Source: Amoebophrya sp. A120
Lineage: Eukaryota > Sar > Dinophyceae > Syndiniales > Amoebophryaceae
DNA length: 64,000 nucleotides
Direction of reading: 5' to 3'
Assembly: GCA_905178155.1 (NCBI GenBank)
Contig: CAJINV010000006.1
Location: 2,026,230 to 2,090,229 of the forward strand
Both the position numbers and the translations under genes were made by a program. The notes under the pieces are model-generated. The model ran no database searches. It saw only the letters and a list, made by a program, of their open reading frames with translations, and was not told where the DNA came from. This document shows positions 1 through 12,732 of the stretch, in pieces (the stretch's first letter is position 1; every line of letters starts with the position of its first letter).

Positions 1-3000
1 TGGAGCAGTTTGGCGTAACGCAGAAGAACAGCAGCGACTCGGGGGTGGAACTATGAACTGCAAAAGTATCGTACTCGTATAAATGCATTACAAATTTTCT
101 CAGCATGAGAAATAAAATTTGTAATGCAGATATCCCTTGGAAACAAGATTTGTAATGCAAGACTTGCATTTGTACGAGTGCGATACTTTTGCACAGGATA
201 GGAACGGTCCCGAGACCACGTCGACGCGCGCCTGGACCCCAACCGTTTCATATTGCACTGAAAAATGCCCCCACCCCGGAATTTGCAAAAGTTTCTCATG
301 CATAAGGTTTTCAAATGAAAAACTTTTTGTCTATGCATGAAGGGACTACGAGTCTTTCTGATGCAGAATCTAGGTGCGCAAGGTATCTTCTGCCTGACAG
401 ATCCGGCTGCTGTTGGGCTCCTTTGCAACACAAATTTACGCTATTCAGCATGGAAAATTTGTGATGCCGATATATGCAAGACGGGGAAAGTTTGCATTGG
501 AAAGGTTAGCAATGCAAATGCTGCCAATTTCTGAGGTGGGGGCATTTTTCATTGTAATACTTGAGCCAATTAACCGGGAAAAAGCTTTCCGCCAAGGAAA
601 AATTTCGGCGAATGTTCAAGAGCATGGCCGTGTCGCACGCGGACAAACTGCGCAAGGAGCTGTTTCGCTTGGATTTGTGCTTGCACCGGCTCTATCAAAT
701 GCAAATATGGATCTGGGTCTGGAAACTTGTAATGCTGAGTTGTGAATAGTGATTTCTCGTCTGTAATGCGCAGCCAAGCGTGAGAAATATTTCCGCGCCG
801 GCTTCGTGTTGCGCTTTCCGCATGACAAACTGCGTTTTGCATGACAAGCAAAAGGGTCTCTTCTTGGACACGCATCACAAGCTCTTCAGTCTTGCCAGAT
901 CGAAGCATAACAAACCTTGCATCGTTCCAGACCCAGACACATTTGCATTTGATATGCTCACCGAAATGGATGAGGAAGCCGGGGAATCGGGGCTTGAGCG
1001 GTGGAAAAGCTTTCTGATGGGGCACAAGCAGCTTCTGGACGCCTCCGGAGCTGCATCAGCGCCTCCGGCCGGCGCGAACGTTAGCGCCCCCTCCTCACAG
1101 TTGTCAATAAATCCGCGGGCCCAGAACGAGGGGGGGCCGCCGAGCAACGCAGACTCTGGCATGACGCACACTTCTTCTACATTGCAGCCGCTCTCCTCGG
1201 ATCAGAGCCGCTCGTCCAAAAATTCCAACGCGCTCCGAAGAAGGCCAGCTGATATGAGCAAGCTGGCTTCTATGGATGTGTCAGAGTTGAAATCGACAAA
1301 GTTGAAATAATTTGCCATGCATAAAATGGATGCGAGTTGGAACCCAGTTTTGCAACTGGCGCATGACAAATCTCGGTGGTCCCTCGAGCCAGTTTGTCAT
1401 GCTGTTTAGGGAAAGAAGGGTGGTTTTCTCATGCTACTTTAGCAGCTCGAGCTGTAACCCCAAACAGGCTTACACCTGCTCTGCAACACACGTGCCTCGG
1501 GTCATGCGTTTTATGCATGACAAATCATTTTTTCAACTTTGTCGATTTCAAGCCTGACGCTTCCATAGCTTCCTCAAGGTTGGTCCCGACAGCGACCACA
1601 TCCACAAATACGGGCGGCAACCTTATCAACTGCAAAAATGACTGGGTCTGGAAAGTTGGAACTTGTGATGCTAACTTTGGACTCTAGAAAAATCTGTATT
1701 GCATGACTAGCAAGAGGAGTCCAGTTTCTGCTACGCGGAGAGGCCATTTGTCATGCCGAATAGGCATCAAGAAGCACTCAGAAAATCTGTGATGCCAGGG
1801 AATACATCACAGACGTCACGGGCCATATAAAATCTGCATGAGAAGTTCGCATCCCTCCAGACCCAGATGACACTTTTGCATTTGATAAACCTTACCCTAA
1901 ACACCATGTCGACGACGTCAGCGGGAGCAGGTCTGAACAAAATGAAGAACGGAGGGGGGGTCGGCGGGGCCCCGATTTTTCCGGCTACTTCTAGCGGCAC
2001 GACTAGTGGTGCCAACATGATACAAGAGCAGTATATGAAGGCCAAATTTGAGCAGATGATGGAGCAGCAGCAGCAGCGCAGCGACCTGCAGATCAGTAGC
2101 CAAGCTTTGCGCGCCGGCCCTGCTACAACTAGTGGCGCCTCCTCATCGTCGGCGTCCAAAGAGCTTGGGCCTGCCATGGTCATGTCCCCGCGTGGTGGAG
2201 GTGGTCCAGACGGTGGTGGGAAAGGAAATGATACACCCACAGCAACTGCCACAGCCCCGCCGGTGTCAGCGGCTCTGGAACGCATCAAGCGGCAATCCAA
2301 GTCTGCGCCGCCCGGCCTGGATCCGGGCATGATGGGACTGCCCGTCGGAGGAGATTCGGGATCGGGCGACGTGGCCGCGTCTCCAAGGGACGGTGGGTCC
2401 TCCAGCTCTTTCATGAGCCAGCAGCTGCAGCAACAGTTCGGGTTCTCGACTCCCACGGGGATGGACGACGAGGGCGACAACTCCGACTACTTTGACGTCA
2501 CCGGTCAGCACACGCCGCGCGAACAACAGGAACAGCACAGCATTACGCATTGCAAATAAATATGTCTGGGTCCTCTGGAAGAGTTGCAACTTGTGATGCA
2601 AACTCTGGGACACACAAAGATTTGTGTTGCATGAGCACCAAAAGCTGCCCATTTGCATTTCTACTTGCTACTTACGCAAGTCGACAGTTTCTCATGCGGG
2701 GCAGGCAGCAAGATGCGTCTGCAAGCCTGTAATGCTTTTGCGTGCATAAGACACCACTTGGGTGGTCCGAGAGGTGCATAACAAACAAGCGCACTCTTCC
2801 AGACCCAGACATATTTGCAGTGCATAAGCCTGCAGCAGGCGCAATTTGGCAGCCCTTTTTTTGGTCCACCCCCCGGAGGTCCGGGCTTCGACCCGAATTT
2901 CGATCCCGCTTATTACCAGCAAATGATGGCGGCGCATCATGCGCACATGCAGCACATGATGCAGCTTTACGCCGCAAACCAGCAGAGTGCCATGTCCGGC

Positions 3001-4485
3001 GACACTAGCACCACCGGCGTAAGCTACTCCTTTCAACCGCAACCCGGGGCCATGCAGTTGCCTCCCCCGGGTGCATATCCTCTGCAAAAGTATCGTACTC
3101 GTATAAATGCAAGTCTTTGTCTTGCAGCATTACAAATCTTGTTCGCAAGGCAAATGTGCATTACAAAGTCTATTTCTCATGCTGAATGAATTTGTAATGC
3201 ATTTATACGAGTACGATACTTTTGCAATGCATAGTGCAGGTGGTCCGCCCAATCCGGGAGACCCAAATCAGTACGCCGCCTACCTTATCAAATGTAAAAA
3301 TGTCTGGGTCTGGAAGATTCTGAGACTTGTCATGCAGGTTTTCTAGGACCCATGAGGTGTGGTATGTAGGACATAGCATGACAGATTGCGTGAGGGTTCT
3401 ATCATGCCTATCCTGCATGAGAAACTGCCTCCCGATTAGGTCAAAAATGGACAGCTTTTGGTAATCATGCAACACAGATTTTTGCATGCTTCAGATTTAG
3501 CATGACAAGTTGCATTCTTCCAGACCCAGACACTTTTACGTTTGATATACCTGGCCGCGCAACAGGCTTATATGGTGGCGATGGCGGGGACGACCGCGGG
3601 GGGTGCGATATGCAATTTTGCAAATATCGATCTGGGTCGTCTGGAAGGTCGTGATGCAAGCTTGTCTTTCTAAATATAAAAATCTGAACTTATCGTACAA
3701 AAACGAAAATCTGTAGTGTTGCATGAGCATGGAGCTGCGGCAAAAACTAGCCAAATGACAGCGACGATAAAAGCGAGAAGTTTCTAATGCGGTTGCGGAA
3801 CAGGCAAATCACAATAATGCTCTTGCACGACAAAGATAAAGAACTTCTGTGACGCAGCAGCTTCGAGATGAAGGTGCATTTTTGTAGTTCTAGATTATTT
3901 TTGTATTTTAACACCAGATGTTCTTCTTGGACATGACAACCCTTGCGCGACTCCTTTTTCCACCCCCAGACACATTATTTCCCATCGATATAAAAATGCG
4001 AACATCAATCGCAATAGCGGGGGGAAGAACAGGAGCAGTGGGCCGTCCGCGAGCAGCACAGCCTCTATTAACTGTAAAAATGTCTGGGTCTGGAAGCATT
4101 CATGTTTGTCATGCTTGTCTGGCATGACTCTGAAATCTGTCATGCACGTTACCCAAGAGCTCCGTTTTTCATTTTCTGTGATGCAGAAGCGCAGTTTGTC
4201 ATGCAGAATAGGCAACACCTAGGAGCTCAGAAACTTGTCATGCTGAGCCAGCATTTGTAGCCTCATGATGAGACGCTGCCCAGCATCACAAGTTTCCAGA
4301 CCCAGACACTTTTACATTTGATAGCCTCCGGGGGCCAGCAAATTAAAACCAGCAGTAGAAGGAGCCAGAAAAACAATAAAGTGCAGATCACCGCAAGCGA
4401 CTCAGAAAAACAAATATGCAATACAAATTTATTGCACTTCCTCCCGTACTATAGGGATAACTACACGACGACGACGCACAAATAA
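1..4485 (+). CDS. Gene 1: 3' part of a Gln-rich low-complexity protein
   Basis: Function not recognised. The gene enters from the left edge and ends at TAA 4483-4485. Exons, each keeping one TSD copy, are 1-51, 206-250, 565-692, 960-1270, 1573-1623, 1893-2543, 2832-3075, 3239-3285, 3553-3608, 4002-4065 and 4329-4485. Every junction keeps one frame, giving about 600 residues. Exon 3 encodes a basic amphipathic stretch (KEKFRRMFKSM) followed by an acidic one. The rest is rich in Ser, Gly, Gln, Met and Pro, with a QQQQ run near 2068 and a Met/His/Gln-rich part (HHAHMQHMMQ) near 2940. No membrane segment or catalytic motif was seen. A disordered regulatory or RNA-associated protein is possible but unproven. 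Ten IEs interrupt it. Confidence 0.7.
52..200. mobile_element. IE, family B
   Basis: TIRs GCAAAAGTATCGTACTCG / CGAGTGCGATACTTTTGC. TSD GGAAC at 47-51 and 201-205. It splits gene 1 in phase 1, and removal restores the frame. The interior is a nested hairpin of GCATTACAAAT and ATTTGTAATGC. Confidence 0.9.
251..559. mobile_element. IE, family C-like
   Basis: Ends TATTGCACTGAAAAATGCCC and GGGCATTTTTCATTGTAATA are inverted repeats. The flanks TTTCA/CTTGA are an imperfect TSD. Removal joins gene 1 exons 2 and 3 in frame. Confidence 0.75.
693..954. mobile_element. IE, family A
   Basis: Ends TATCAAATGC / GCATTTGATA with the TCTGGGTCTGG core. TSD GGCTC (688-692) / TGCTC (955-959). Removal is in frame in gene 1. 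Confidence 0.88.
1271..1567. mobile_element. IE, family E
   Basis: Ends TATGGATGTGTCAG / CTGACGCTTCCATA, with GAAATCGACAAAGTTG in both arms. TSD GCTTC at 1266-1270 and 1568-1572. Removal is in frame in gene 1. Confidence 0.9.
1624..1887. mobile_element. IE, family A
   Basis: Ends TATCAACTGC / GCATTTGATA. TSD AACCT at 1619-1623 and 1888-1892. Removal is in frame in gene 1. Confidence 0.9.
2544..2826. mobile_element. IE, family A
   Basis: Ends TACGCATTGC / GCAGTGCATA. TSD AGCAT (2539-2543) / AGCCT (2827-2831). Removal is in frame and joins two Gln-rich coding blocks. Confidence 0.88.
3076..3233. mobile_element. IE, family B
   Basis: TSD GTGCA at 3071-3075 and 3234-3238. Phase 0 in gene 1. 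Removal is in frame. Confidence 0.9.
3286..3547. mobile_element. IE, family A
   Basis: TSD TACCT at 3281-3285 and 3548-3552. Removal gives Ala-Tyr-Leu-Ala-Ala-Gln-Gln, matching the Gln-rich context on both sides. Confidence 0.9.
3609..3996. mobile_element. IE, divergent family A, long
   Basis: The left end TATGCAATTTTGCAAATATC is family A-like. The right end is degenerate (ATAAAAA) with only CCCAGACACATT recognisable. TSD TGCGA at 3604-3608 and 3997-4001 still fits exactly, and removal is in frame. At 388 bp it is longer than its relatives. Confidence 0.75.
4066..4323. mobile_element. IE, family A
   Basis: TSD GCCTC at 4061-4065 and 4324-4328. This is the last IE of gene 1; removal leads into the terminal exon. 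Confidence 0.9.
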
Positions 4486-7184
4486 TACAAAACGCATGAC
4501 AAGTATCTTCGCTAACATATTTTTACTACACTAGATCTCTGTCATTCTGAAAAGCATTTTTGAAGAAAAGCGCGGTCATGCAGAAATTGCATTTTTACTT
4601 GTGATTGTGTCAACTACTGTCGTGTACCAGTAGTACTACGGGAGTAAATTTCCTGTGGATAGGAAAGTGCAGAGCAGCAGCCAACAGGGGCAAAGGGCGG
4701 GGCAGTCGGCGGCGGGGGGAAAAAGCAGAACAAGTAAAGAACACAGCTGGTCGAAGATGATATGAACGCACTCAGCATTTTCTTCTTCTTCTTCTTCCTC
4801 TTCTTCAGCAGCAGTAGTAAACACACAAGGTGGTCGGGAGGTTGAGTGAAAATTCAAATGCCGACTGTACTTGTTCTGGGTGAAAAAAACTGTGTTGACT
4901 TTTTGCGGATTTTTCCTTTTAGGTGCGCGCCAGTTATAGTACTAGCTGCTCGATTTACATTTACATTTACACAATTTTTCGGGCTGCAGCTCCGTTGTTC
5001 TGCGACACTAGTTAGTATGCTATATTCCTTAGTTCGAGGATATACCTTATTGGTTCTTTATTTCATGTCGCAATCATTATCATTTGTTCTCTATTACTGG
5101 ACGGCTTTCATAAGTACTTATCCACCGCGCTCCCGGAGGTCGATCGTGGGAGCAGCAGTGTAGGTGCTGCTGAAAATAATCTTTGAAGCGCTTGTAGTTC
5201 TTCATGTACCACGGACAAGTACCTGCTGTCGTCCGTGGTGCTCTTCATTTGATGTACATCAACTTCTATATCTATTGTTCATCGATTCTTGAAAACAAAA
5301 TCAAAACCTAAACTGCTGCACAAATTTATCAATTTTCCATCTTATACATCATTTCATTCAGTACGTGCGCATTTTTCTTTCTTTCATTTCTACACTTTAT
5401 ACGCATTTATCATTTTAGTGCAGCAGGGCGAGCTGCAAGATGAAGAACGGATTTTTATACCTCATCCACATATCGTTATCGTTTTTTTCTCTACAAATAT
5501 CCACCATCTTCAAGACGAAAAAGCTCGTAGCCCGCATGACGTTATGCCGGTCGCTCTAGTACTATTTTTATCGTATGTCGTCCTCGTCCTCGTGCACCAG
5601 TCCTGCTCAGACCCTGTAGTACGTTTATCGAACAAACTTCTACATCCCAGAAGCTAGTAAAGGTAAACGGCCCGTCGAATAAAAAAGGAACAGTCACACT
5701 ACGCGTGCCGGTGCTCTTACTCCACTTCAATTGTTACAACTTCACCATGGGGGCCTGTTGATAGATAGTAGTTGTGTGCTCAGTTGTTTTATTTTCATCG
5801 GAGAAAGGCAAAGGAGACGATCTGGTAGTTAAATGCATCTTTTCCAAGAACCTGCAGACAAGTATCCAACAGCAGTAGAACAAGGCGGGAAGAACAACTG
5901 CAGCGGCTTGGTGAAAGCAAGTGCAGTTTTGTTTCTAGTGGTACACGATGAGGACGAGGACAACGACAACCTCAAGTCAAGGCTTCGTGGTCGTGGTGTT
6001 TTCTACACTAAAAAGTGCAGCAGGAATTATTGCGAGCAACAAACTTATTTGCGCGGAACAATATTAAGTACTTGATTGCGAGTGGAAGGAGTAGCTGCTT
6101 ACAGCTTGTTCCTGTTTTCTCTTTTTGTTCACTCATTGGCAAGAACCTGTTGATGTACTGAGACAGCAACATCACTTCTACGACTTAAAAACCACAACTC
6201 CTACACCAGCAACCGATTGGGTTTGAACTTGAAATTAAATTTATGTACTTTCTTATCCCTCGCCAGTTTTTATTTCTAGATTTTAATGTTACCGCCCATA
6301 TTTGTCGTAGGATTTTTCACGACATGTGGTCCTCGTGTAGAAGCTAAGAGGAAATAAACTAGTACATCAAATGCTTGAGCTTCGTTCTGTATATTCCCCG
6401 CGCGCCGAGGGGATAAAGATAAACAGGGTTCTGCTGAGAAGAGGAGGCGAAGAACCAGAAGAGCCAGCAAATATTCAACAACTTCTACCACACGCATTAA
6501 CAAGCACACAGGGAGGACGAGAAGCTACTAGTAGAAGAAGAGCTTCGCCGCGCATACAACAGTAGTTGGAAATTTCGCAACGATCAAAAAATCTTCTGTC
6601 CTCACGCAAGAACTACATAAAGCCCAAAGAACGCGCTCTTGTGCCAGGCCTTCTCCGAGTCCGCCCGCGGCATGATCGTGGGCCACCGGCTCGGCCCTGG
6701 TCCGTAGCAGCTGATAATGTATCAGCTCTTGGTGGCTTTATTACTATTGTTCCACACATCACGAGCACTTCTTCTTGAGAATGACACGCTCACGTGACCG
6801 AGGTAGCACGAGCAGGACCCTGCTCTTGTTTCTCAGGAACTACGAAGCTTGTCCGTGTCTGGTCTACTTGTGCTGTTGAGAGTAGTTGTAGTACTTATTA
6901 GTTTATTTCTACCTGCTGTCTCGGTGATGTGCGTTTTAGATGAATGAAAACTATCGCGAGTAGTTGTTGTCCTCGGTCATCAAGAACTGGCGTTCGCATT
7001 GATTAGCAAAACAAACTCGGTTTTTGATTTTGCCGCAAAATTAATTTTTCGGTTTTCTTCTGCGGGTTCGAGGAATAATATGTCGGTTTTATTTTACGTA
7101 CGGTAATTGATTTTGATTTTTCGGTTTTCTTCTGCGGGCTCGAGCACGATGATGCTCTCGGTTACCTCGTTCTTACGATGTGCC
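4486..7184. other. Intergenic, no gene seen
   Basis: T-rich sequence with a CTT/CTC microsatellite around 4783-4808. A 27-bp direct repeat built on TTTTTCGGTTTTCTTCTGCGG lies at about 7047 and 7117. Open frames are short and low complexity, and no IE-type TIR was found here. Confidence 0.5.
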
Positions 7185-8471
7185 CGTGCCGAATTTTAGA
7201 TGACATACCTTCGTTCGTCCGCAAGGCATAGTAGCTTCAAAACCTCTGAAAAATGCATTCGTGTCTGCATCTGTGCAAAAGGTAGTGTCTCGGATTCCCG
7301 AAGCGCTTGAAAGTACGCACGGCTGGCACTTAAATGCTGCGGCTGTTTTCGGACCTCCGGGACCTTGGCTTGTAGAAATCCCCGGCACTGGTGGTCCGTA
7401 GCTTCGAGTGCTTAGACGCCAATTTCTCAGCGGGCATGGTACTCACGCCGTCGCCCGCCCGGGTGCGAGGGTGTGTCTGCAGTGGTTGTTGCAGGCCAAT
7501 TTGCAATGTTTTTTGTGGCGCGTCTCGGACGGCTGACCGCAAGACACCTCAACCGGCCTGAGTCTAGCGCTATGGCCGGCATTGGTGGCCTTCGCGGTTA
7601 GGCGCCAGAATTAGAGCGCATCACGCTGGGCTGTGTTTTACCCTGGCCCCGGTTTTTCTCTTACGCTTGGTTTCAGTGTGTTTTGCCCCAGTGCCTCTCT
7701 GACATTCTCCGCCCGGCCCTCTTTCTGGCGGCGGCGCTTTCGTTCTGCTTGGAGCCTCACGCGCCGTTTGAGTGCGGCGAGCTCCGATGCGTTGACGGCC
7801 AGCCAAAGGTCTTGGATTTGCATCCGAGCAACCATGAGGGCAAGTGCCGGCCTCCCGGGAAATAGCCTCTGGGGGTCGTCCTTGGGGGTTCAAGAATGGG
7901 GTATCCGACATTTTGCTCCGATGCATTTTCTCCATCGTGATTCGCTTCAGAAAAAAACGCATCGGTGCACTTTTTGTCGAGGTTCTTGTTAGATGTATTC
8001 TATTGGACAACATTGGATCTCGTCCGATCTGCTCTGATGGAGACAGGGATGCGTTTTTCGGATCGAAGCCCTGGGCCTTGAGTGCCTTTGGAAGGACCGC
8101 TAACGAACCTGAAGAGGTCCATCAGGGCAACTCACGCGAGCCTGGGGGCATTGCTCTCAGCTTTGCTGACGAAATCAAGGAAAACAATTCCCAGATCCCT
8201 GATCCGGAAAACGCATCCGTGTCTCCATCCGAGCAAAATGCATCACCAGCAAACTTGCTCCGCTACGGTTTTCTTTTACGGAGGCAGGGGTGTGCTTTTC
8301 GGATCAGAGATTCGGGCAAGCAAAGTAGCGAACTTGCTCTAGTGCCTTCTTTACTGCTTCGCTCTTTGTAAGACGGCTTGGTCTCTCTCCAAATGCATCA
8401 GAGCAACCTCGTGCCGAATTTGAGATGACATACCTTCGTTCGTCCGCAAGGCGCAGTAGCTTCAAAACCTC
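7185..8471. repeat. Composite element between 62-bp direct repeats
   Basis: A 62-bp block (7185-7246, containing TACCTTCGTTCGTCCGCAAG) recurs at 8410-8471 with three mismatches. Between the copies, a motif of about 35 nt (AAAACGCATCCGTGTCTCC and relatives) appears near 7247, 7915, 8030 and 8200 in both orientations. The copies near 8030 and 8200 form an inverted repeat. No transposase frame was recognised. The block resembles a non-autonomous transposon or a duplication bounded by repeats. Confidence 0.5.
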
Positions 8472-8937
8472 CACCTCTCGTCGTGTAGTTTTGCAGCTCC
8501 GTACAACTTACTTCTAGTACGTAGATAAAGCTCGGCTGGTGCTTGCCATTCCGATTTTTGATGCGACGGCACAGGTCCCCCGGAGACGGACGACCCAGAG
8601 GACATCATAAATTGTTGCAATTCAACATACAAAATTCAACTTTCAACTTTCATCAGTATAAAAACCATTCGAGTGTATTCCTTTTCGTCACAAGCAGAAT
8701 CAATCTTCGCTGCAGTTGTTACGCGGTCGACGTTCACAACGTTGTATAGAAGGACAACTTCACGACTCGAAAGCGATTACTACTTAATCAGTTAGTGACC
8801 TGGTGTCTGCCGAAGTACTAGACGAACCGGTGGATAAAGTTTTTGCAGCATAATTTCAAGTACTTACAACAACATCGACAATTCCAAGTACAACAAGATC
8901 GACAGTTCTTGTCTCTCGGAACTACAAGCGGAAAAAG
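8472..8937. other. Intergenic, nothing recognised
   Basis: AT-rich, with no convincing reading frame or repeat. Confidence 0.4.
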
Positions 8938-9183
8938 TATGACAGTGCACAACTAGCCCTACCCCTCATTTGTAATGCAAAATCCCAAAACCATAACCAG
9001 CTGCAGCTCCAGCTGCTGCCTTGTAGCACTGGTTGCATGACAAATCCTGGAAGGTCAAACAGCACTACGCTCCAGTGCAAATTTGTCATGCAAAGCCGGC
9101 ACTGTTGCTGCTGCTTTTACTATTGCCGTTCATGCTATGCAAATGGAAATGAGGGGGAGCAGGGGGAGTTGTCCACTGCCATA
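8938..9183. mobile_element. IE-like, family F, outside coding sequence
   Basis: Ends TATGACAGTGCACAAC / GTTGTCCACTGCCATA. The flanks AAAAG and CTCCT do not match, so this is an old or rearranged copy, upstream of gene 2. Confidence 0.65.
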
Positions 9184-9215
9184 CTCCTCGTTTTCTCGGA
9201 AGAACCGGTCGATCA

Positions 9216-9520
9216 TATCAAGATGAAAAATGCCCCCTCACATCGTCCAAAGCGAAATTTGTGATGCCGGATACATCTTTGTCTTGCAGTATGAAATCGC
9301 AGGTAGACGATTGTAAGTCTGGCGTGCTAGGAATGACAATGAAGTTGTTTGCGTAGTATATGTAATAGCTGATTTGCTGCATGATAGATGGCTGCCATGA
9401 AGTAGGTCCAACAACATCGGAATTCCACCGCGCAATTCGACGGACACCTCTGGCGTTGTCTTGCTGCAACGCAGATTTCCGCTTTAGGATGTTGGAGAGG
9501 GGTGATTTTGCCCCACGATA
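9216..9520. mobile_element. IE-like, family C, in the gene 2 leader
   Basis: Ends TATCAAGATGAAAAATGCCC / GGGGTGATTTTGCCCCACGATA. TSD GATCA (9211-9215) / GATGA (9521-9525). An upstream ATG at 9522 lies inside the right TSD copy, so it is a poor start for gene 2. Confidence 0.65.
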
Positions 9521-9563
9521 GATGACACAAAAAATAGTGGCTTCGTCTTCAGCGTTAGGAGCC

Positions 9564-11036
9564 ATGAGCGGAAGGCCGGGAAGGAAGGTTGTGGTGGCTG
9601 CCCTGTGCGTGCTGTCGGAGCAGGGGGCGCTCGGAATGGACCAGCAGCAGCTTCAGAACACGAAACCAGGACAAGAAAGCTGGAGCGATAAACACCCTGG
9701 AGTAGCTTCGCGATTTGGTGGAAAGGGAGGCTATGATTACATAACCGCCAGCTTTGAGCCCGCGTTCGGCGGGCTTGCGGGCTTGCAAGCTGCGGATGTC
9801 GATGTCAAAAACATTCTGGAGAAGCACAAGAACGATTCTCGCGGCTACAGCGAAAATGCGCGCAACGCCCTTGACGAAGTGCTCAAAAAAGTGACTTCGA
9901 AGACCAAGGCAAAAAGTCCCAAGTTTGCCGACCAAGTGCCTGTGGCTTTGTCCGGCAAGAGGAAATCGGCGGAGGAGTTCAAAAAGAAGCTCTGGGGGCT
10001 TATCGAAGGCGGTGAGTTCGGTGCCGACACGAAACAAGCGAAGGACAGCGGAAACGATTCTTCTGCCGCAAACCAAGATGGTTCTGGTCCTGAAGAACCG
10101 CAAGCAGCTGGTACGATATTTTTGAGTAGGAGCCACTTAGTTTTCCACTATGCGTCCCGAAAATCAAGACCGTGGTACTTAGAACATGCCCAAAAACCAA
10201 CGCGTGAGCCTGGTGTCCACAGATAAACCACGACTCACATCAGCGTCACCCTTGTAGAGTATTAGAGAGAAGACCTAGCTGCAAACGTGTGTAGCTTGCT
10301 GTTTTCCTTGGCTGTTACAAGGCCCCCGGGACGTCCTCGGCCTGCAAGGCGCACCACAGCAAAGGGTCGCGCGCCATTTTTTTTTTACCATTCGCGTGGT
10401 GGCCGAGGCATTTGTGGAGCAGGCAGCCTCTCGAAAATATCAAATGTAACTGCGCAGGCGCAGCTCCGGGCCCCGCAATGGAAATGTCGCTGGACGGTGA
10501 TGGCGATGGTGATGGCGATGGCGATGGCGATGGTGAAGGCGCAAGCGATATCGCCGCGCAGTACGCGGGCCTCGGTATTGTGAAAGGCCTTCTAGCGTCA
10601 TGCGTTTCCCTTTCTTTTTTTATTTGGATGAGGAGTTCATTTGGATGAGGAGGCGATGCAGAATAGCTTTCTTCGCCCCCGATCGCGACGCCGCTATGGT
10701 GGCTCATTTGTCTGCGTAGTGATATTGTGCGAAGTCACTGGTAGTGCTCCCATCGTTTTTTTTTAAGCAAGGACATGGGCGAAGGACCCCTCGCCAGGTT
10801 TTTTTTTTTCTGGCGGGGGACGCCCGAAAAGCAAAACACGCAAAGAGAAAATTTTTCGAAGTTGATTACTCATATCTGCACAGGCGCTCACGAAATTCAC
10901 GACATCAGCAAACAGGATGACGATCCGGAGCCCGGGAGCCAAGGTAGCGTTTCTCTGACGCCGTGCTAGTTTCTTTTTCTTTTATTTTCTTTTCCGTCAT
11001 GATTTTCAGTACATTTTGGCTGGATGGGGATGCAAG
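9564..11036 (+). CDS. Gene 2: putative secreted protein, GT-AG introns
   Basis: Function not recognised. The start at 9564 gives a hydrophobic leader (VVVAALCVL within the first 20 residues) typical of a signal peptide. Exons: 9564-10110, 10458-10574, 10884-10943 and 11010-11036. All introns begin GT, end AG and are phase 1. The three internal exons are 117, 60 and 27 nt, multiples of three. The mature part is Lys/Ala/Ser/Gly-rich; exon 2 carries an Asp-Gly dipeptide run from a GATGGC repeat (10498-10536), and exon 4 reads HFGWMGMQ. The 3' end is unresolved: a fifth exon near 11717-11763 is possible but breaks the phase pattern. No IE interrupts the exons found, unlike its neighbours. Confidence 0.55.
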
Positions 11037-12732
11037 GTGACGAACGCCGGCCCCATTCCCGACTCAGCTAACATGCCTTGCCGTGCGCGTCGCTTCTTGT
11101 TTGTAAAACCGCTGGCGGCCAGCTCAAAAAGCCTGCGAAAACAAGACGCACACCACCAGCACAGAATTGGCGGGCCACTGGCAGAGAGGACGCCGCACCA
11201 ACTGGAACTGCCAGCCCGCATGGGCTGCTACGCTGGTTCGCGGTGGCGCGACTAGGAAAGGAAGCGCGCCGCGCTGTATCCTGTTGTGGGCGATGTCTCT
11301 GCAGACTTGTTGGCAGCTGCCTCCCCCCCCCCGCGGCCGGGTCGGTGGGACAACCATGGTAGCCTCGGCCGAAGCGCCCTCGCGCCGGCCGGCCCCATGC
11401 TCCCTCGGCAGGAGCGCGCTGTGGCCTTGTCCCTGCCCGCCGGGCAAAAACAAGGCGCGCGTATATTTCGTCTTTGTCTTGCGAACCGCGCATACCAAAT
11501 GCCGGAGGGCATGCCATGGGCCTTGGGCAAGAAAGATGGCCTGAACACGCGTAGCATTTGGCCCACAGGACAGCGAATTCTGCCAGGCGTGTGGCACGTT
11601 GGCTGCTGCAGTTTGCTTCTCATGTAATTAGACCGCGGACTGGCCTGCACTATGATCGAGAAACGCATTGCCCCGCAAAACCTGTTTTAGGCATTTTCTG
11701 CGTTTTCTTGCCTTAGATCTCGAAATGCCAGGGGGTGGCCTCCCCAGCCCCCGGGCCTCCCGGGTGTGTGATGCCTGTGTGCCTATTGGGGTCTGTTACC
11801 TACGAAGCGCGCCGCGCTGGTAGTGCGGGCGTGATTGGTAAGCAAATAGTGCCTGACTACTTAGCAAGCGCAAGTAGTGATAACTACTTGCGTTGGCCTC
11901 AAGCTTCCACGCCGAGCCACGTTTGTGGCCGGTGTCGTGGCTAGGTAGCCACCCCTGGTCCCTGCTGCTACCTCTGAACAAACACAAACGCGCGCCGTAG
12001 CCGTTACCGCCCGAGAGCAGACTGCGCTTTTTGTCTAGCCCGACCGCGCTCCGTCAGTCATGAGATTAGGGGGGAAAAAACGTTGCGGCCGTGCCTTAGA
12101 CCAAAGACGCGCCCTATCTCCACGCAGGCCCTGGCTACTCCCCGCTCAACGTTGAAGAACCTGCCGGCACCAAAGCGAAATGGTGGAAGGGGCGGAACTG
12201 TTATGGCTGAGCAAGATAATAAGTGGCCAGGAGTTTCTTGCGATCGCGCAGGCGGTTGCGTGGAGAGAAAGCAAGAGGCCCGCGCATTGCTTGCACAGGT
12301 TGCAAAGGCTGCCCATAGTGCAAAGCCAACCTTTGTGGCGGCCTGTGTCTGCATTTGTTTAAGGCCTCACTCTGCAGCGTTGCAGCACACACGGCAGACG
12401 CCGCGGCCTGCGCCGCTTTCGCAAGATCGTTCAGAAAGCTGCTGGCCGTTTGTTATTTTGCTCAGTCATAGCCAGTGGGACTGGCTTGCGAAAACGGGCC
12501 AAGGCGCTTCCGAGTTTCGCACGCACCGCGGCCAGCGCCTGCTCGTGTGACTTGAGCCACCGTCGTACTCGTCAAGCATGCATGTTTTTACACGGAATGG
12601 CGGCGCAAGAAGATCCGCACTAGCACGCTTTTTCAGTAGGCTGAGGGGAGGCCTTCCTCTACTACGGTATCCGACACTTCGGTCCGCCAAATTCCATCCT
12701 CCCGCACCACCACAAAGGCCCACCAGATTTTG

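Noticed and set aside
9522-9563. Upstream ATG at 9522 as the start of gene 2
   Set aside because: It is created inside the right TSD copy of an IE-like element and puts a poor leader before the hydrophobic segment; 9564 gives a normal signal peptide.
11068-11668. Several overlapping 100-150 codon frames on both strands
   Set aside because: GC-rich sequence makes long frames by chance; none shows a domain or agrees with splice signals.
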